DNA of 10,515 nt from Candidatus Dojkabacteria bacterium UBA2222 (GTDB taxonomy: Bacteria > Patescibacteriota > Dojkabacteria > SC72), in assembly GCA_002328465.1 (NCBI GenBank), contig DCUE01000069.1, forward strand, positions 4,668-15,182, written 5' to 3'. The notes under the pieces are model-generated. The model was not told where the DNA came from. It worked only from the letters and a program-made list of their open reading frames with translations, and made no database searches. Position 1 is the first letter of the stretch; each line of letters opens with the position of its first letter. A program made the position numbers and the translations under genes. Below are positions 1 to 7,217 of the stretch, one piece after another.

Positions 1-186
1 AGTTCTAAACTAACAGTAGATTGGATAGACAGGCATATTAGTAAAGCACCTCAAGAGGTAGATGTTACTTCTAAAGGAGAGAGATTAAGTAATATATATC
101 AATTAGAAATAGTAGATGGAAGCAAGACAGAAGATAGTGGGAACGAGGATACTCAAGCAGACGATATTAGCCCAGAAGACATATAA
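1..186 (+). CDS. terS: Terminase small subunit, C-terminal part (5' cut by window edge)
   Basis: An open frame runs from base 1 to a TAA at 184-186, giving 61 residues. It contains the stretch APQEVDVTSKGERLS and then an acidic tail rich in Glu and Asp. From memory, a 'K-P-x-x-x-x-D-V-T-S-x-G-E' stretch near the end is common in phage small terminases. The gene sits directly before the large terminase and overlaps its start by about 70 bases, the standard terS-terL order. Small terminase binds the packaging site on phage DNA and hands it to the large subunit. The N-terminal DNA-binding helix-turn-helix lies outside the window, so the assignment rests mostly on position and is moderately sure. 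Confidence 0.6.
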   Translation, partial: SSKLTVDWIDRHISKAPQEVDVTSKGERLSNIYQLEIVDGSKTEDSGNEDTQADDISPEDI

Positions 187-1339
187 GATAATATGCCACG
201 AGGGAGGTTCTAGATCTGGTAAAACTTGGAGTATATTCTTGTTTTTTATTCTAAAAGCGTTAAGAGGAAAGAGTATTACAGTTACTATTGTAAGGGATAA
301 ACTGTCGTGGATTAAATCTACCTTGTTAAAGGATTTTCAAGATATAACAGAGAAGTTTGGTATAGAAGTAATACCAGAGATAAACATCAATAGGGCAGAA
401 CAAGTTTATTATATCAATGGAAGTGAGTTTGCCTTTTACGGATTAGACTATTCAGAGAAATTACATGGTAGAAGTCAGGATTGGTTCTGGATTAATGAAA
501 CAATGGAAGTAGGAAAGAAGCATTTTGACCAATTAGAAATGAGAACAAGAATAGGTGGAATACTAGACTACAATCCTTATGATGACTTACATTGGGTATT
601 TGACTTACAGAAGCGACCTGATGTTACTGTTATTAAGAGTACAATGTTAGACAATGTAAGATTTCTACCAAAACAGATTATAGATAAGATTAAGAGTTAT
701 GAACCTACTGAAGAAAATATTAAGAATGGTACTGCTGATAACTATATGTGGGAAGTGTATGGGAGAGGAGAGAAAGCAAGATTACAAGGTGCTATATTTA
801 CTAATTGGGATATTATTGATTCAATTCCAGAGAGTGCTAAATTTGTAGGTTATGGTATGGACTTCGGATATACAAATGATCCTACTACTCTCATTGGGTT
901 GTATACAATGGATAATGAGTTGTATGTTAATCAGGTGTTGTATAAGACAGGAATGACTAATCAGGATATTGCTAGTGAGTTTAGAAATATGGGGGTAGGT
1001 AATCTAGATGAGATATATGCTGATAGTAGTGAACCAAAAAGCATTGAAGAAATCAGAAGAAATGGATTCAATATTAGGGGTGTAACTAAAGGGCAGGATT
1101 CTGTTATGTATGGAATAGATCTATTGAAGCAGTATAAGATTCATATAACTAAAAAGAGTGCTGAATTAGAATTAGAGTTGAGAAGATATAAGTATATGGA
1201 AGATAAATTGGGTAAAACTATTAACAAGCCAATAGATACCTTTAATCACGGAATTGACGCTTTAAGATATGTTGCTATAATGAAGTTAGGTAAGAAGCCC
1301 ACATTACAGTTTATTAAGAGGGGGGCATTGGGTATATAG
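116..1339 (+). CDS. terL: Terminase large subunit (packaging ATPase and nuclease)
   Basis: A 407-residue protein with both terminase domains. The ATPase has a Walker A motif GGSRSGKT at residues 30-37 and a Walker B DWFWINE at 122-128, with Glu128 as the likely catalytic base. The RNase H-like nuclease shows three acidic positions: Asp249 in GMDFGY, Asp303 in YADSSEPKS, and Asp381 in NHGIDALRY. All key residues are present and the length is normal, so it should be active. It packages DNA into the prohead by docking on the portal and cuts the concatemer. ATG 116 overlaps terS by 71 bases. GTG 137 is the only other plausible start, because no ATG lies between there and Walker A. No Shine-Dalgarno site precedes it. 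The family is clear; the exact start is less certain. Confidence 0.95.
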   Translation: MEARQKIVGTRILKQTILAQKTYKIICHEGGSRSGKTWSIFLFFILKALRGKSITVTIVRDKLSWIKSTLLKDFQDITEKFGIEVIPEININRAEQVYYINGSEFAFYGLDYSEKLHGRSQDWFWINETMEVGKKHFDQLEMRTRIGGILDYNPYDDLHWVFDLQKRPDVTVIKSTMLDNVRFLPKQIIDKIKSYEPTEENIKNGTADNYMWEVYGRGEKARLQGAIFTNWDIIDSIPESAKFVGYGMDFGYTNDPTTLIGLYTMDNELYVNQVLYKTGMTNQDIASEFRNMGVGNLDEIYADSSEPKSIEEIRRNGFNIRGVTKGQDSVMYGIDLLKQYKIHITKKSAELELELRRYKYMEDKLGKTINKPIDTFNHGIDALRYVAIMKLGKKPTLQFIKRGALGI

Positions 1340-1341
1340 AT

Positions 1342-1371
1342 TTGGTATATGATATTAAAATGTGCTAACAT
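1342..1371 (+). promoter_or_regulatory. Probable promoter in front of the portal gene (extended -10)
   Basis: In the 62-base gap between terL and portal there is TTGGTA (1342-1347), an 18-base spacer, and TAACAT (1366-1371) preceded by TGTGC, an extended -10. The block TGTGCTAACATATATGG (1361-1377) matches 14 of 17 bases with the block at 4501-4517 before the scaffold gene. This recurrence is the best support. Transcription would start near 1378, with a leader of roughly 25 bases. The -35 box is weak. Confidence 0.5.
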
Positions 1372-1401
1372 ATATGGTATATAACTTCTAAAGAGTTAAA
1401 A

Positions 1402-2742
1402 ATGTTTACAGTATCAAAAGATAGTGCATTATCAGTAGAGATTATTGAGAATGCCATTGAGTATAATGAGGAGGAGAGAAGGAATTATGATAAGTTAGAA
1501 AGATATTACAAGGGCGACCACGATATATTGTATAGGTTAAAGCCACCAACATCCAAGAACACACGAATTGTAGTTAATCACGCTAATTATATTGTTGATA
1601 CTACTATTGGATATTTATTAGGTAATCCTGTTGAGTATCAGGTTAATGAGGGTTTTGATATAGAGGAGATAAAACAACAGTATAAGAAACAGACAATTTC
1701 AGATTTAGACCACGAGATTGCTAAAGATATATCAGTATTTGGTACTCAATATGAATTGGTCTATAATTTAGATAATGATATTAAGAGTAAGGATATAGAT
1801 GTAAGGAATTGTGTTTGTATTTATGATGATACAGTAGAACATAATAAGATGTTCGGTATTATATATAGAAAGACGGAGAAAGAAGATGTTTATGAGGATG
1901 TTGTTGTATATGATTCTAGTTTTAAGTATCAATGTAGTGATATATCTGGAAAGATAACGATAGGAGATAAAGAGCCACATCAGTTTGGTGCTGTTCCTAT
2001 TATTGAGTATAGAAACAATAGCGACCACATGGGAGATTTTGAACAGGTTATATCTTTAATAGATGCTTACAATATACTTCAATCTGATAGGGTAAATGAT
2101 AAGGAACAGTTGGTAGAGGCAATATTGGTAGGGTACAATGTTAATCTTGAGAAGCCACAGATGGCAGAGTTATTGGAGAATAGGACAATGTTCGGATTGC
2201 CAATGGATTCTAAAGTAGAGTATTTGATTAAAGCACTAGATGAAGGACAGGTTGATATATTAAGACAGACATTAGAGAAAGATATTCATAAGATCGCTAA
2301 AGTACCTAATATGAGTGATGAGAATTTTGTAGGTAATGCTTCAGGTGTTGCTATAAGGTATAAGTTATTGGCATTTGAACAGAGTGTAAGTAATAAGGAA
2401 AGGTATTTTGAAAAGGGATTGTTAGAAAGGTTTGAGTTATATAACAATTATCTAGTGAATATTAACAAGATGTCTTTAGTACCTAGATATGAAGTAGATG
2501 TTATATTTAAGAGAAATCTACCTCAAAACGATTTAGAAACAAGTCAGATGATTAATAATCTATCAGGGTTTGTTGATGACGAAACTTTAGTAGGTCAGAT
2601 TAGTTTTGTTGATGATGCAAAAGAGGTTGTTGAGAAGAAGAAGAAAGAGAGTGAGGAGGAAATGAATAAAGAGGTAGCACAGTTTGCTACATTTGAACCT
2701 ACATCTAATTTAAGTACAGAAGAAAATGTTGGAAATAATTAG
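1402..2742 (+). CDS. Portal protein, SPP1 gp6-like
   Basis: A 446-residue protein of the SPP1 gp6 portal family. The N-terminus is typical: a run of charged residues around EEERRNYDKLERYYKGDHDI (about 24-43), then RIVVNHANYIVDTTIGYLLGNP (about 55-76), the conserved core of this family. Length is near the usual 450-500. The C-terminus is acidic and lysine-rich (about 405-425), likely a helical crown. Twelve copies form the ring at one vertex that serves as DNA channel, terminase dock, nucleus for capsid assembly and platform for the neck. It follows terL after a promoter-bearing gap and its end overlaps the next small gene by 17 bases. There is no clear Shine-Dalgarno site, only an AAAGA run about 9 bases upstream. 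The start gives the expected N-terminus. Confidence 0.93.
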   Translation: MFTVSKDSALSVEIIENAIEYNEEERRNYDKLERYYKGDHDILYRLKPPTSKNTRIVVNHANYIVDTTIGYLLGNPVEYQVNEGFDIEEIKQQYKKQTISDLDHEIAKDISVFGTQYELVYNLDNDIKSKDIDVRNCVCIYDDTVEHNKMFGIIYRKTEKEDVYEDVVVYDSSFKYQCSDISGKITIGDKEPHQFGAVPIIEYRNNSDHMGDFEQVISLIDAYNILQSDRVNDKEQLVEAILVGYNVNLEKPQMAELLENRTMFGLPMDSKVEYLIKALDEGQVDILRQTLEKDIHKIAKVPNMSDENFVGNASGVAIRYKLLAFEQSVSNKERYFEKGLLERFELYNNYLVNINKMSLVPRYEVDVIFKRNLPQNDLETSQMINNLSGFVDDETLVGQISFVDDAKEVVEKKKKESEEEMNKEVAQFATFEPTSNLSTEENVGNN

Positions 2743-2993
2743 AGGTGATGATGTTAGATTAGAGTTTACTTTTGTAGATAGTGATGGAGTAGCAATAGAT
2801 CTAACAGGGGCAGAATCTCAAGAGGATATATGTAACTGCTAGGGTATTGAGTAATACTGTAACTGCAAGGGTGTTACCAAGCGATATAGGAATACAGAAC
2901 CTTAATGAGATAGATGTAAGTGCTAGAGTATTACCTAATTCTGTTGGAATAAAGAACTTGCACGAGATAAGTTCAACGGAAAGAGTAGTATGA
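2726..2993 (+). pseudogene. Small repeat-bearing gene with a frame break at a GGGG tract
   Basis: From ATG 2726 the first frame reads 38 residues to TAG at 2840. It starts MLEIIRGDDVRLEFTF and reaches DSDGVAIDLTG, which resembles the first strands of beta-sandwich domains in phage baseplate or fibre proteins. Another frame, open from 2805, ends at TGA 2991-2993, which overlaps the ATG of the next gene as ATGA. It reads GQNLKRIYVTARVL, and this repeats further on as IQNLNEIDVSARVL. The second frame is therefore coding from at least 2811, and the first at least to 2804. The switch must fall at GGGG (2807-2810): skipping one G gives a continuous 88-residue protein. This is either a one-base insertion (mutation or read error) or a +1 ribosomal shift. 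The function is not recognised. It lies between portal and MuF genes, where a minor head protein could sit. Confidence 0.6.
2811..2972 (+). repeat. Diverged tandem repeat, 57-base (19-residue) unit, about 2.5 copies
   Basis: The repeats lie inside the second frame of the broken small gene. The motif V-[TS]-A-R-V-L is encoded at 2832, 2859 and 2916. The motif [QK]-N-L-x-x-I is encoded at 2811, 2895 and 2952. The last two units are spaced exactly 57 bases apart. The first unit is shortened, with 27 bases between its V-T-A-R-V-L and the next, as though 30 bases were lost. Third-codon bases differ between copies while the residues are held, which points to old duplication kept by protein selection. 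Confidence 0.75.
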
Positions 2994-4483
2994 CAAATCC
3001 AGAGTATTGGGATGATAGAATGAAAAGGCGTTTGGTTAAGGCAGAAATGACAGGTGATATTGCTATTAAGAGAGTGTTAGATCTATACGAGAAAGCATTG
3101 ATAAGGATTAATCAACAGATAAATGAGATATATCTCAAGTATTCTACTGATACAGGATTAGATGTTTCAGAATTAACACAGGTATTATCAGGAACAGACA
3201 GAGCAGAGGTTATTAGGGATATTCAGGGTAAAATGAAGTTGTTAGGTTTTAAGGTAGGAGATGTTTACAATTCCAAGTATCTTTACAGATTAAATAGATT
3301 AGAAGCAATTAAGCAACAGATCTATTGGGATATACAGGTGATAGGTAAAAGAGAGATTTCAATACAGACTAGGGCATACGAGAAGATTATTCGTGATAGT
3401 TACAAAACTTCAATGGTAGATTTAAGAGAACAGAAGTTGGATATACAGGGGTATTCTTTTGCTAAAGGTACAGGATTCGGATTAGAGGCATTTGCTACTT
3501 TAGATAAGAATGTAATAGGTGCTTTAATCAGAAACGATTGGGCAGGTAGAAACTTCAAGAATAGTGCTACTAAAAATAGAGAGCAGTTTACTAGAAGGGT
3601 TCAAGAAGTAGTTAGTACAGGATTGGTTACAGGTTCGTCTGCATACAAAATGAGGAGAATGATTAGAGAGGAGTTTGGTTCTGCTAAATACGATACAATG
3701 AGATTAATCAGAACAGAAACTTCTTATTTTCAGAATCAGAGTGATTTGGAGAGTTATATAGAAGATGATATTGAGTATTATAGATTTACTGCTGTTATGG
3801 ATGGTATTACTTCTGATATATGTATAGCACATAATGATAAAGTTTATAGAGTTGATGAAGCGATTGTAGGATATAACTTTCCACCTTTACACCCTAATTG
3901 TAGATCTAGAACTGTAATGGCGTTTCCAGAGGAGGTTGCTAAAGGTGTTGAGGGTGTTCCAGATGATATTAGAGAGAGGTATTTAGAGAATGAGGTAGAG
4001 AAAGATGACTATTTGAGAACTGTTAAGGGTTGGGGAATTAAGTATAAGGATAGTGATGGAGAGTTCGGAGTTATTGTTGATAAGAATAGTGGAGAGATAT
4101 TAGAACAGGCAAGTGGTACTGAAGGTGATATTAACTTCAACTTAAGGCAATGGAATGTATCAGAGGGGAATGTAATAGTACACAACCACCCTTACAATGA
4201 AATAGGAACAACATTCTCTCCGAGTGATATTACGATTGGTGTTAATAAAGGTGCTTATGAAACAATTGTAGTAGGTAGAGAGGGGTTGTACGGAATGACT
4301 TTTGGAGATATTTCTCAAATGAGTAAACAGGAGAAGTTTAAGATAACAGAAGGTATAAAGGATTCTTATATTAGTTATATAAAAGAGCATAAAGAATATA
4401 CAACGCCATACCTAGATAGAAAACTATGGGAGGATGTTGCTATTAAGTATGGTTTTAGTTATTGGTTTGAAAAGTTTAGATAA
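2990..4483 (+). CDS. MuF / SPP1 gp7-like minor head protein with C-terminal JAB/JAMM-like domain
   Basis: A 497-residue protein. Residues about 1-340 form the phage head morphogenesis (MuF, SPP1 gp7) region. A helical N-terminal part is followed by an RTETSY segment (about 241-246), then D-x-x-C-x-x-H with Cys278 and His281, and PPLHPNCRS with His301 and Cys304, the family's probable zinc-type cluster. SPP1 gp7 is only about 300 residues. The extra C-terminal part (about 340-497) has a strand-rich start, GEILE (Glu369/Glu372), then HNHP (398-401) and S-P-S-D (410-413). This gives H-x-H-x9-S-x-x-D, close to the JAMM metalloprotease motif H-x-H-x7-S-x-x-D. MuF proteins bind the portal and go into the capsid with the DNA, and in some phages carry toxin or enzyme domains. 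The domain could be an isopeptidase, a toxin or a nuclease-like module; its activity is inferred only. The ATG overlaps the preceding TGA. Confidence 0.88.
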   Translation: MTNPEYWDDRMKRRLVKAEMTGDIAIKRVLDLYEKALIRINQQINEIYLKYSTDTGLDVSELTQVLSGTDRAEVIRDIQGKMKLLGFKVGDVYNSKYLYRLNRLEAIKQQIYWDIQVIGKREISIQTRAYEKIIRDSYKTSMVDLREQKLDIQGYSFAKGTGFGLEAFATLDKNVIGALIRNDWAGRNFKNSATKNREQFTRRVQEVVSTGLVTGSSAYKMRRMIREEFGSAKYDTMRLIRTETSYFQNQSDLESYIEDDIEYYRFTAVMDGITSDICIAHNDKVYRVDEAIVGYNFPPLHPNCRSRTVMAFPEEVAKGVEGVPDDIRERYLENEVEKDDYLRTVKGWGIKYKDSDGEFGVIVDKNSGEILEQASGTEGDINFNLRQWNVSEGNVIVHNHPYNEIGTTFSPSDITIGVNKGAYETIVVGREGLYGMTFGDISQMSKQEKFKITEGIKDSYISYIKEHKEYTTPYLDRKLWEDVAIKYGFSYWFEKFR

Positions 4484-4511
4484 TTGACTTGAAGGGAAGA
4501 TATGCTATCAT
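4484..4511 (+). promoter_or_regulatory. Probable strong promoter for scaffold and capsid genes
   Basis: TTGACT (4484-4489), a 16-base spacer and TATCAT (4506-4511) with an upstream TGC form a good extended -10 sigma70-type promoter, starting right after the MuF stop codon. The block TATGCTATCATATATGT (4501-4517) is nearly shared with the one before the portal gene. Transcription would begin around 4518, leaving a leader of about 49 bases before ATG 4567. A separate promoter here makes sense, since scaffold and capsid are needed in hundreds of copies per particle. Confidence 0.7.
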
Positions 4512-4566
4512 ATATGTATGTGAATACCTGCCGAGGGTAAACGGATTAATTTAATCTAAAGACATT

Positions 4567-5088
4567 ATGTCAGAAGATAAAGTAAAAACACCAGAGATTG
4601 CTACTCCAGAAATCTCTAAAGAGGTGGAGAAAGTGGAGGAAAAACTTTTAACTCAAGACCAATTTGATAAGGCACTCAAGGATAGACTCGAAAGAGAGAG
4701 AAACAAGATCTTAAAGGAAACAGAGGTGCGTATTAAAGAGGTTCAAGCAGAGAGTGAGCGATTAGCAAAACTTTCAGCAGAGGAGAAAGAGAAAGAATTA
4801 ACAGCGAAGAATAGCGAGGAAGTAAGGATAAGAGAAGCAAACATTGCGACTAGAGAAAATAGATTAGATGCTATTGAATTATTCGCAAATGCAAAAGTAC
4901 CTACAGAATTGGTTACTTATGTAATCAGTGCTGATAAGGAAAGAACTATTGAAAGTTCTGAAACTTTTATTAAAACTTTTAATGAATCTGTTGCTAAAGC
5001 AGTAGCAGAGCAATTAAAGGGTACTCCTCCGAAGGATATATCTGTTAATTCTGAAAGTCCTAGACCAAAAATAGTCAAGGCGTTTTAA
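4567..5088 (+). CDS. Scaffold protein (DUF4355-type)
   Basis: A 173-residue, highly charged protein, largely coiled coil. A Glu/Pro-rich N-terminus leads to LLTQDQFDKALKDRLERER (about 27-45), typical of phage DUF4355 scaffolds. A long Lys/Glu helix follows to about residue 100, then a more compact C-terminal part with NAKVPTELVTYVISAD (about 107-122), likely the capsid-binding end. Scaffold copies guide capsid subunits into a correctly sized shell and then leave. The gene sits immediately before the major capsid gene and has its own promoter. The leader ends in TCTAAAGACATT before the ATG, with no GGAGG-type site. Length and order match the family. Confidence 0.87.
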   Translation: MSEDKVKTPEIATPEISKEVEKVEEKLLTQDQFDKALKDRLERERNKILKETEVRIKEVQAESERLAKLSAEEKEKELTAKNSEEVRIREANIATRENRLDAIELFANAKVPTELVTYVISADKERTIESSETFIKTFNESVAKAVAEQLKGTPPKDISVNSESPRPKIVKAF

Positions 5089-5113
5089 GAATTAATTTAG
5101 ATAATATACGATA

Positions 5114-5953
5114 ATGGCAAAAGAAGATGCATTAAACATTTTCTTATCTAATGGTAGTACATTAGATACGTTAATGGAATCATACGCAGAAGTTGTTGAT
5201 ATGGTTCAAAAGAGTTCAATATCTTCACAGTTAAAAAATGTAAATATCTCTGGAGATCCACAAGGTGGTTCAGTAGAGGTTAGAAGATTATTGACAGCAG
5301 TTTCACAAGCATACGGTACTGCTAGAACAGCAGGTGAAGGTGATGCAATATTGAATGGTGGCGTAACAGTTAACCTAGATATTGATAAGGAAATTGTTGA
5401 AGAAATTGAGTGGAAAGATATTGAGTTATATGGTATTTCAGACCTACTTAATAAGAGGGCTAAAAATCACCAGATGGCAATGATAAGAGAATTAGATACA
5501 GCATTCTTTACAGAAGCAGTATCAGCAGGTTCAGAGGAAACAATCACAACTTCTACAATAGAAGATCAGATTGAGGAATTGATTCAATCAGTTGAAACTA
5601 CTTCCAACAACAATGTTGATGGTGTAGATAGAGATATGATTGCAGTATCAGTAACACCAGCAGTATACGGACAATTAAGGAATTACATTGACAGTTTACC
5701 AAATCCAGTAAATGGAGGAGTAGATGTTAAGAGATTCCATGATGTTCAGATTTTCTCTAATACCAGACAATCAGTAGACGCAGTTGCAATGGTAATTGGT
5801 GCAGTAGCACAACCAGTTATAGCAAATGTTTACAAAATGGAGAGAATACCACTTTCAAATGCAATAGCAGTTGAATTGTTCTATTCATACGGAACGGCAG
5901 CAGTAATGCCAGATTTAATAAAGTATGCAACATTAAGTTCAGTAAGTGCTTAA
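5114..5953 (+). CDS. Major capsid protein (HK97-fold)
   Basis: A 279-residue protein in the position of the major capsid gene, just after the scaffold. It starts directly with a shell-type sequence and has no propeptide. Features are a helix near residues 12-35, a GDPQGGSVEVRRL loop (about 47-59) and an acidic stretch IDKEIVEEIEWKDIELYGI (about 92-110). The helical core follows and then a C-terminal strand region with LSNAIAVELFYSYGTAAVMP. This agrees with the size and pattern of HK97-fold shell proteins of siphoviruses that use a separate scaffold. The protein forms the icosahedral shell. No maturation protease is encoded between portal and capsid. The upstream gap (5089-5113) is A/T-rich with no Shine-Dalgarno site, which is surprising for the most abundant structural protein. 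Confidence 0.9.
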   Translation: MAKEDALNIFLSNGSTLDTLMESYAEVVDMVQKSSISSQLKNVNISGDPQGGSVEVRRLLTAVSQAYGTARTAGEGDAILNGGVTVNLDIDKEIVEEIEWKDIELYGISDLLNKRAKNHQMAMIRELDTAFFTEAVSAGSEETITTSTIEDQIEELIQSVETTSNNNVDGVDRDMIAVSVTPAVYGQLRNYIDSLPNPVNGGVDVKRFHDVQIFSNTRQSVDAVAMVIGAVAQPVIANVYKMERIPLSNAIAVELFYSYGTAAVMPDLIKYATLSSVSA

Positions 5954-5979
5954 TAGTTAACTTTATTTAGGCAACTGTA

Positions 5980-6444
5980 ATGGATGAGATAATAGCGAGG
6001 ATTAAAGAGTATGTTCTAATCATAAATCCCGAACTAATTGATGATAGTTATTTGGATTATGTGATTGATGAGGTTGTTGATAGAGCATTGCTTTATACGA
6101 ATAGACAGCAATTAGTTGCTGGATATGAGAGGTATTTGGATGGAGATTACTATTCTAGTGATTATTATGTTGATGCAACAGGAACAGACCAACCTATTTT
6201 ACCTATTCAGGTAGAAATGGAAAGAGCATTAGCAAGAGTAGTTGTAGGTAGTTACAAGACCATTCAGGACAATGTTAGCAACGACACTCTTAATATCACA
6301 CAGTTATCTGATAACGGACAATCTGTTAGTTATGGGGAGGGTGTGGTTAGTTATCTCGCCTCAAAAGATGATTCGGATATATTCTCCTCTGTTAAAGTGT
6401 TGTTAGATAAGTTTAGAATCCCTACGATAGTTGAGAATACCTAA
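5980..6444 (+). CDS. Head-tail connector / adaptor (SPP1 gp15-like)
   Basis: A 154-residue protein right after the capsid gene, where type-1 neck phages encode the adaptor (Ad1) that extends the portal. The N-terminus is a helical bundle (IIARIKEYVLIINPELIDDSYLD onward). The second half has two helices (about 81-101) and the motif NGQSVSYGEGVVSYL (about 113-127), which matches the 'G-x-x-S-x-S-x-G' turn common in adaptors. Length fits the family (100-160). The next gene starts inside its last codons, a 14-base overlap. The assignment rests on position, size and the turn motif, and is fairly sure. Confidence 0.78.
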   Translation: MDEIIARIKEYVLIINPELIDDSYLDYVIDEVVDRALLYTNRQQLVAGYERYLDGDYYSSDYYVDATGTDQPILPIQVEMERALARVVVGSYKTIQDNVSNDTLNITQLSDNGQSVSYGEGVVSYLASKDDSDIFSSVKVLLDKFRIPTIVENT

Positions 6445-6793
6445 TAGTTTCAAAACAAAAATAAAGGACACTTTCTACGACAAGGCAGTTATAGTTCTTG
6501 ATAAGACTAGTAGTGTAGATGATGAGGGGTGGGCAGGTGAAGAAAGTACAACAGAAGTTGGTACAATTCTTGGAAATGTCAGATTTGATAGATTGGCAGA
6601 AGTACAAGAGGAGTATGGAATTGATGAGCAAGTAGACTTCACAATGACTACTGATGAAGATGTAGATACAGGAACGATTGTAGAATACGAGGGTATTGAG
6701 TATAGAGTAATCAACTCTGTACCCTACGATTCACATAATTTAGTGATTGGTACAAAATGGACATCAAAATCAACAACCTTGGGAAGTGCATAG
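6431..6793 (+). CDS. Head closure protein (SPP1 gp16-like head-tail adaptor)
   Basis: A 120-residue, beta-rich protein typical of head-closure (Hc1) proteins. The N-terminal RIPNSF precedes strands around KAVIVLDK. The middle reads DEGWAGEES, then GNVRFDRLAEVQEEYGIDEQVDFTM. A late segment, TGTIVEYEGIEYRVI, is the usual 'D-x-V-x-Y-x-G-x-x-Y-x-V' pattern. It closes the capsid below the adaptor after packaging. The start is TTG at 6431. The codon just before it is TAG and no ATG lies near the N-terminus, so TTG is the only reasonable choice. The start overlaps the adaptor gene by 14 bases, and its own end overlaps the next gene by 37 bases. Translational coupling is likely, given the absence of a ribosome binding site. 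Confidence 0.78.
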   Translation: MRIPNSFKTKIKDTFYDKAVIVLDKTSSVDDEGWAGEESTTEVGTILGNVRFDRLAEVQEEYGIDEQVDFTMTTDEDVDTGTIVEYEGIEYRVINSVPYDSHNLVIGTKWTSKSTTLGSA

Positions 6794-7200
6794 AAAAAAT
6801 AGAAAAGATGGGTAAGGTAATACCAGCAAAAGGGAGGGTCTTTACAAATATGGAGTATGCAGTACATCAGGAGTTTGGATTTACTGTAAGAAGCAAATCA
6901 GGAGGTACTTGGGTACCAGCACAACCATTTTTAAGACCAGCACTAGACTTACAGAAGAAACAGATCTTAAAAGATTTGAAAGGGTATGTGAATAGCGAGT
7001 TGCTAAAACATAAGGTTATTAACCTATTACCTTTTGTTAAGGAAGCAACAAGGCGAGTAGAAGCGAGAGCAGTATATCTAGTTCCTGTTAGTGTTAGGAG
7101 AGGTATACAAGCACCAAAAGGAGTGAGAGAAAGAGGTAGTAAAAAAGGTGAAGCAATTGGTGGTGCGTTAAGAGATAGTATAAAGAGTGAGGCAAAATAA
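6757..7200 (+). CDS. Neck / tail completion protein, HK97 gp10-like
   Basis: A 147-residue basic protein. It matches the gp10-type (Ne1) family: an N-terminal helix with IEKIEKMGK, then FTNMEYAVHQEFG (about 30-42), where Y-A-x-x-x-E-F-G is the family hallmark. WVPAQPFLRPALDL (about 51-64) carries the equally typical P-A-x-P-F-L-R-P-A. The C-terminus is rich in Arg and Lys and somewhat longer than in many members. It is one of the small neck and tail-completion proteins that link closure to the tail end. It begins inside the previous gene (37 bases of overlap). Confidence 0.85.
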   Translation: MDIKINNLGKCIEKIEKMGKVIPAKGRVFTNMEYAVHQEFGFTVRSKSGGTWVPAQPFLRPALDLQKKQILKDLKGYVNSELLKHKVINLLPFVKEATRRVEARAVYLVPVSVRRGIQAPKGVRERGSKKGEAIGGALRDSIKSEAK

Positions 7201-7217
7201 GTTATTAAGTTAAAAGA

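Noticed and set aside
1374..1383. A second -10 candidate (TGG TATATA) before the portal gene
   Set aside because: It has no -35 match at the right distance and is probably chance in A/T-rich sequence.
1768..2028. Reverse-strand open frame inside the portal gene; others lie at 4160-4390, 6475-6714, 7533-7760, 8110-8328, 8418-8672 and 8669-8899
   Set aside because: All lie wholly or largely opposite well-supported genes, have low-complexity translations and no promoter or start support.
2840..2993. Recoding of TGA or TAG as an explanation for the broken small gene
   Set aside because: Reading through TAG 2840 or TGA 2991 gives no continuation of the repeat or of the next protein. A one-base frame shift at GGGG explains both halves.
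4524..4545. Possible hairpin or riboswitch in the scaffold leader (CCGAGGGTAAACGG)
   Set aside because: The stem is only 3-4 base pairs and no known leader fold is recognisable.
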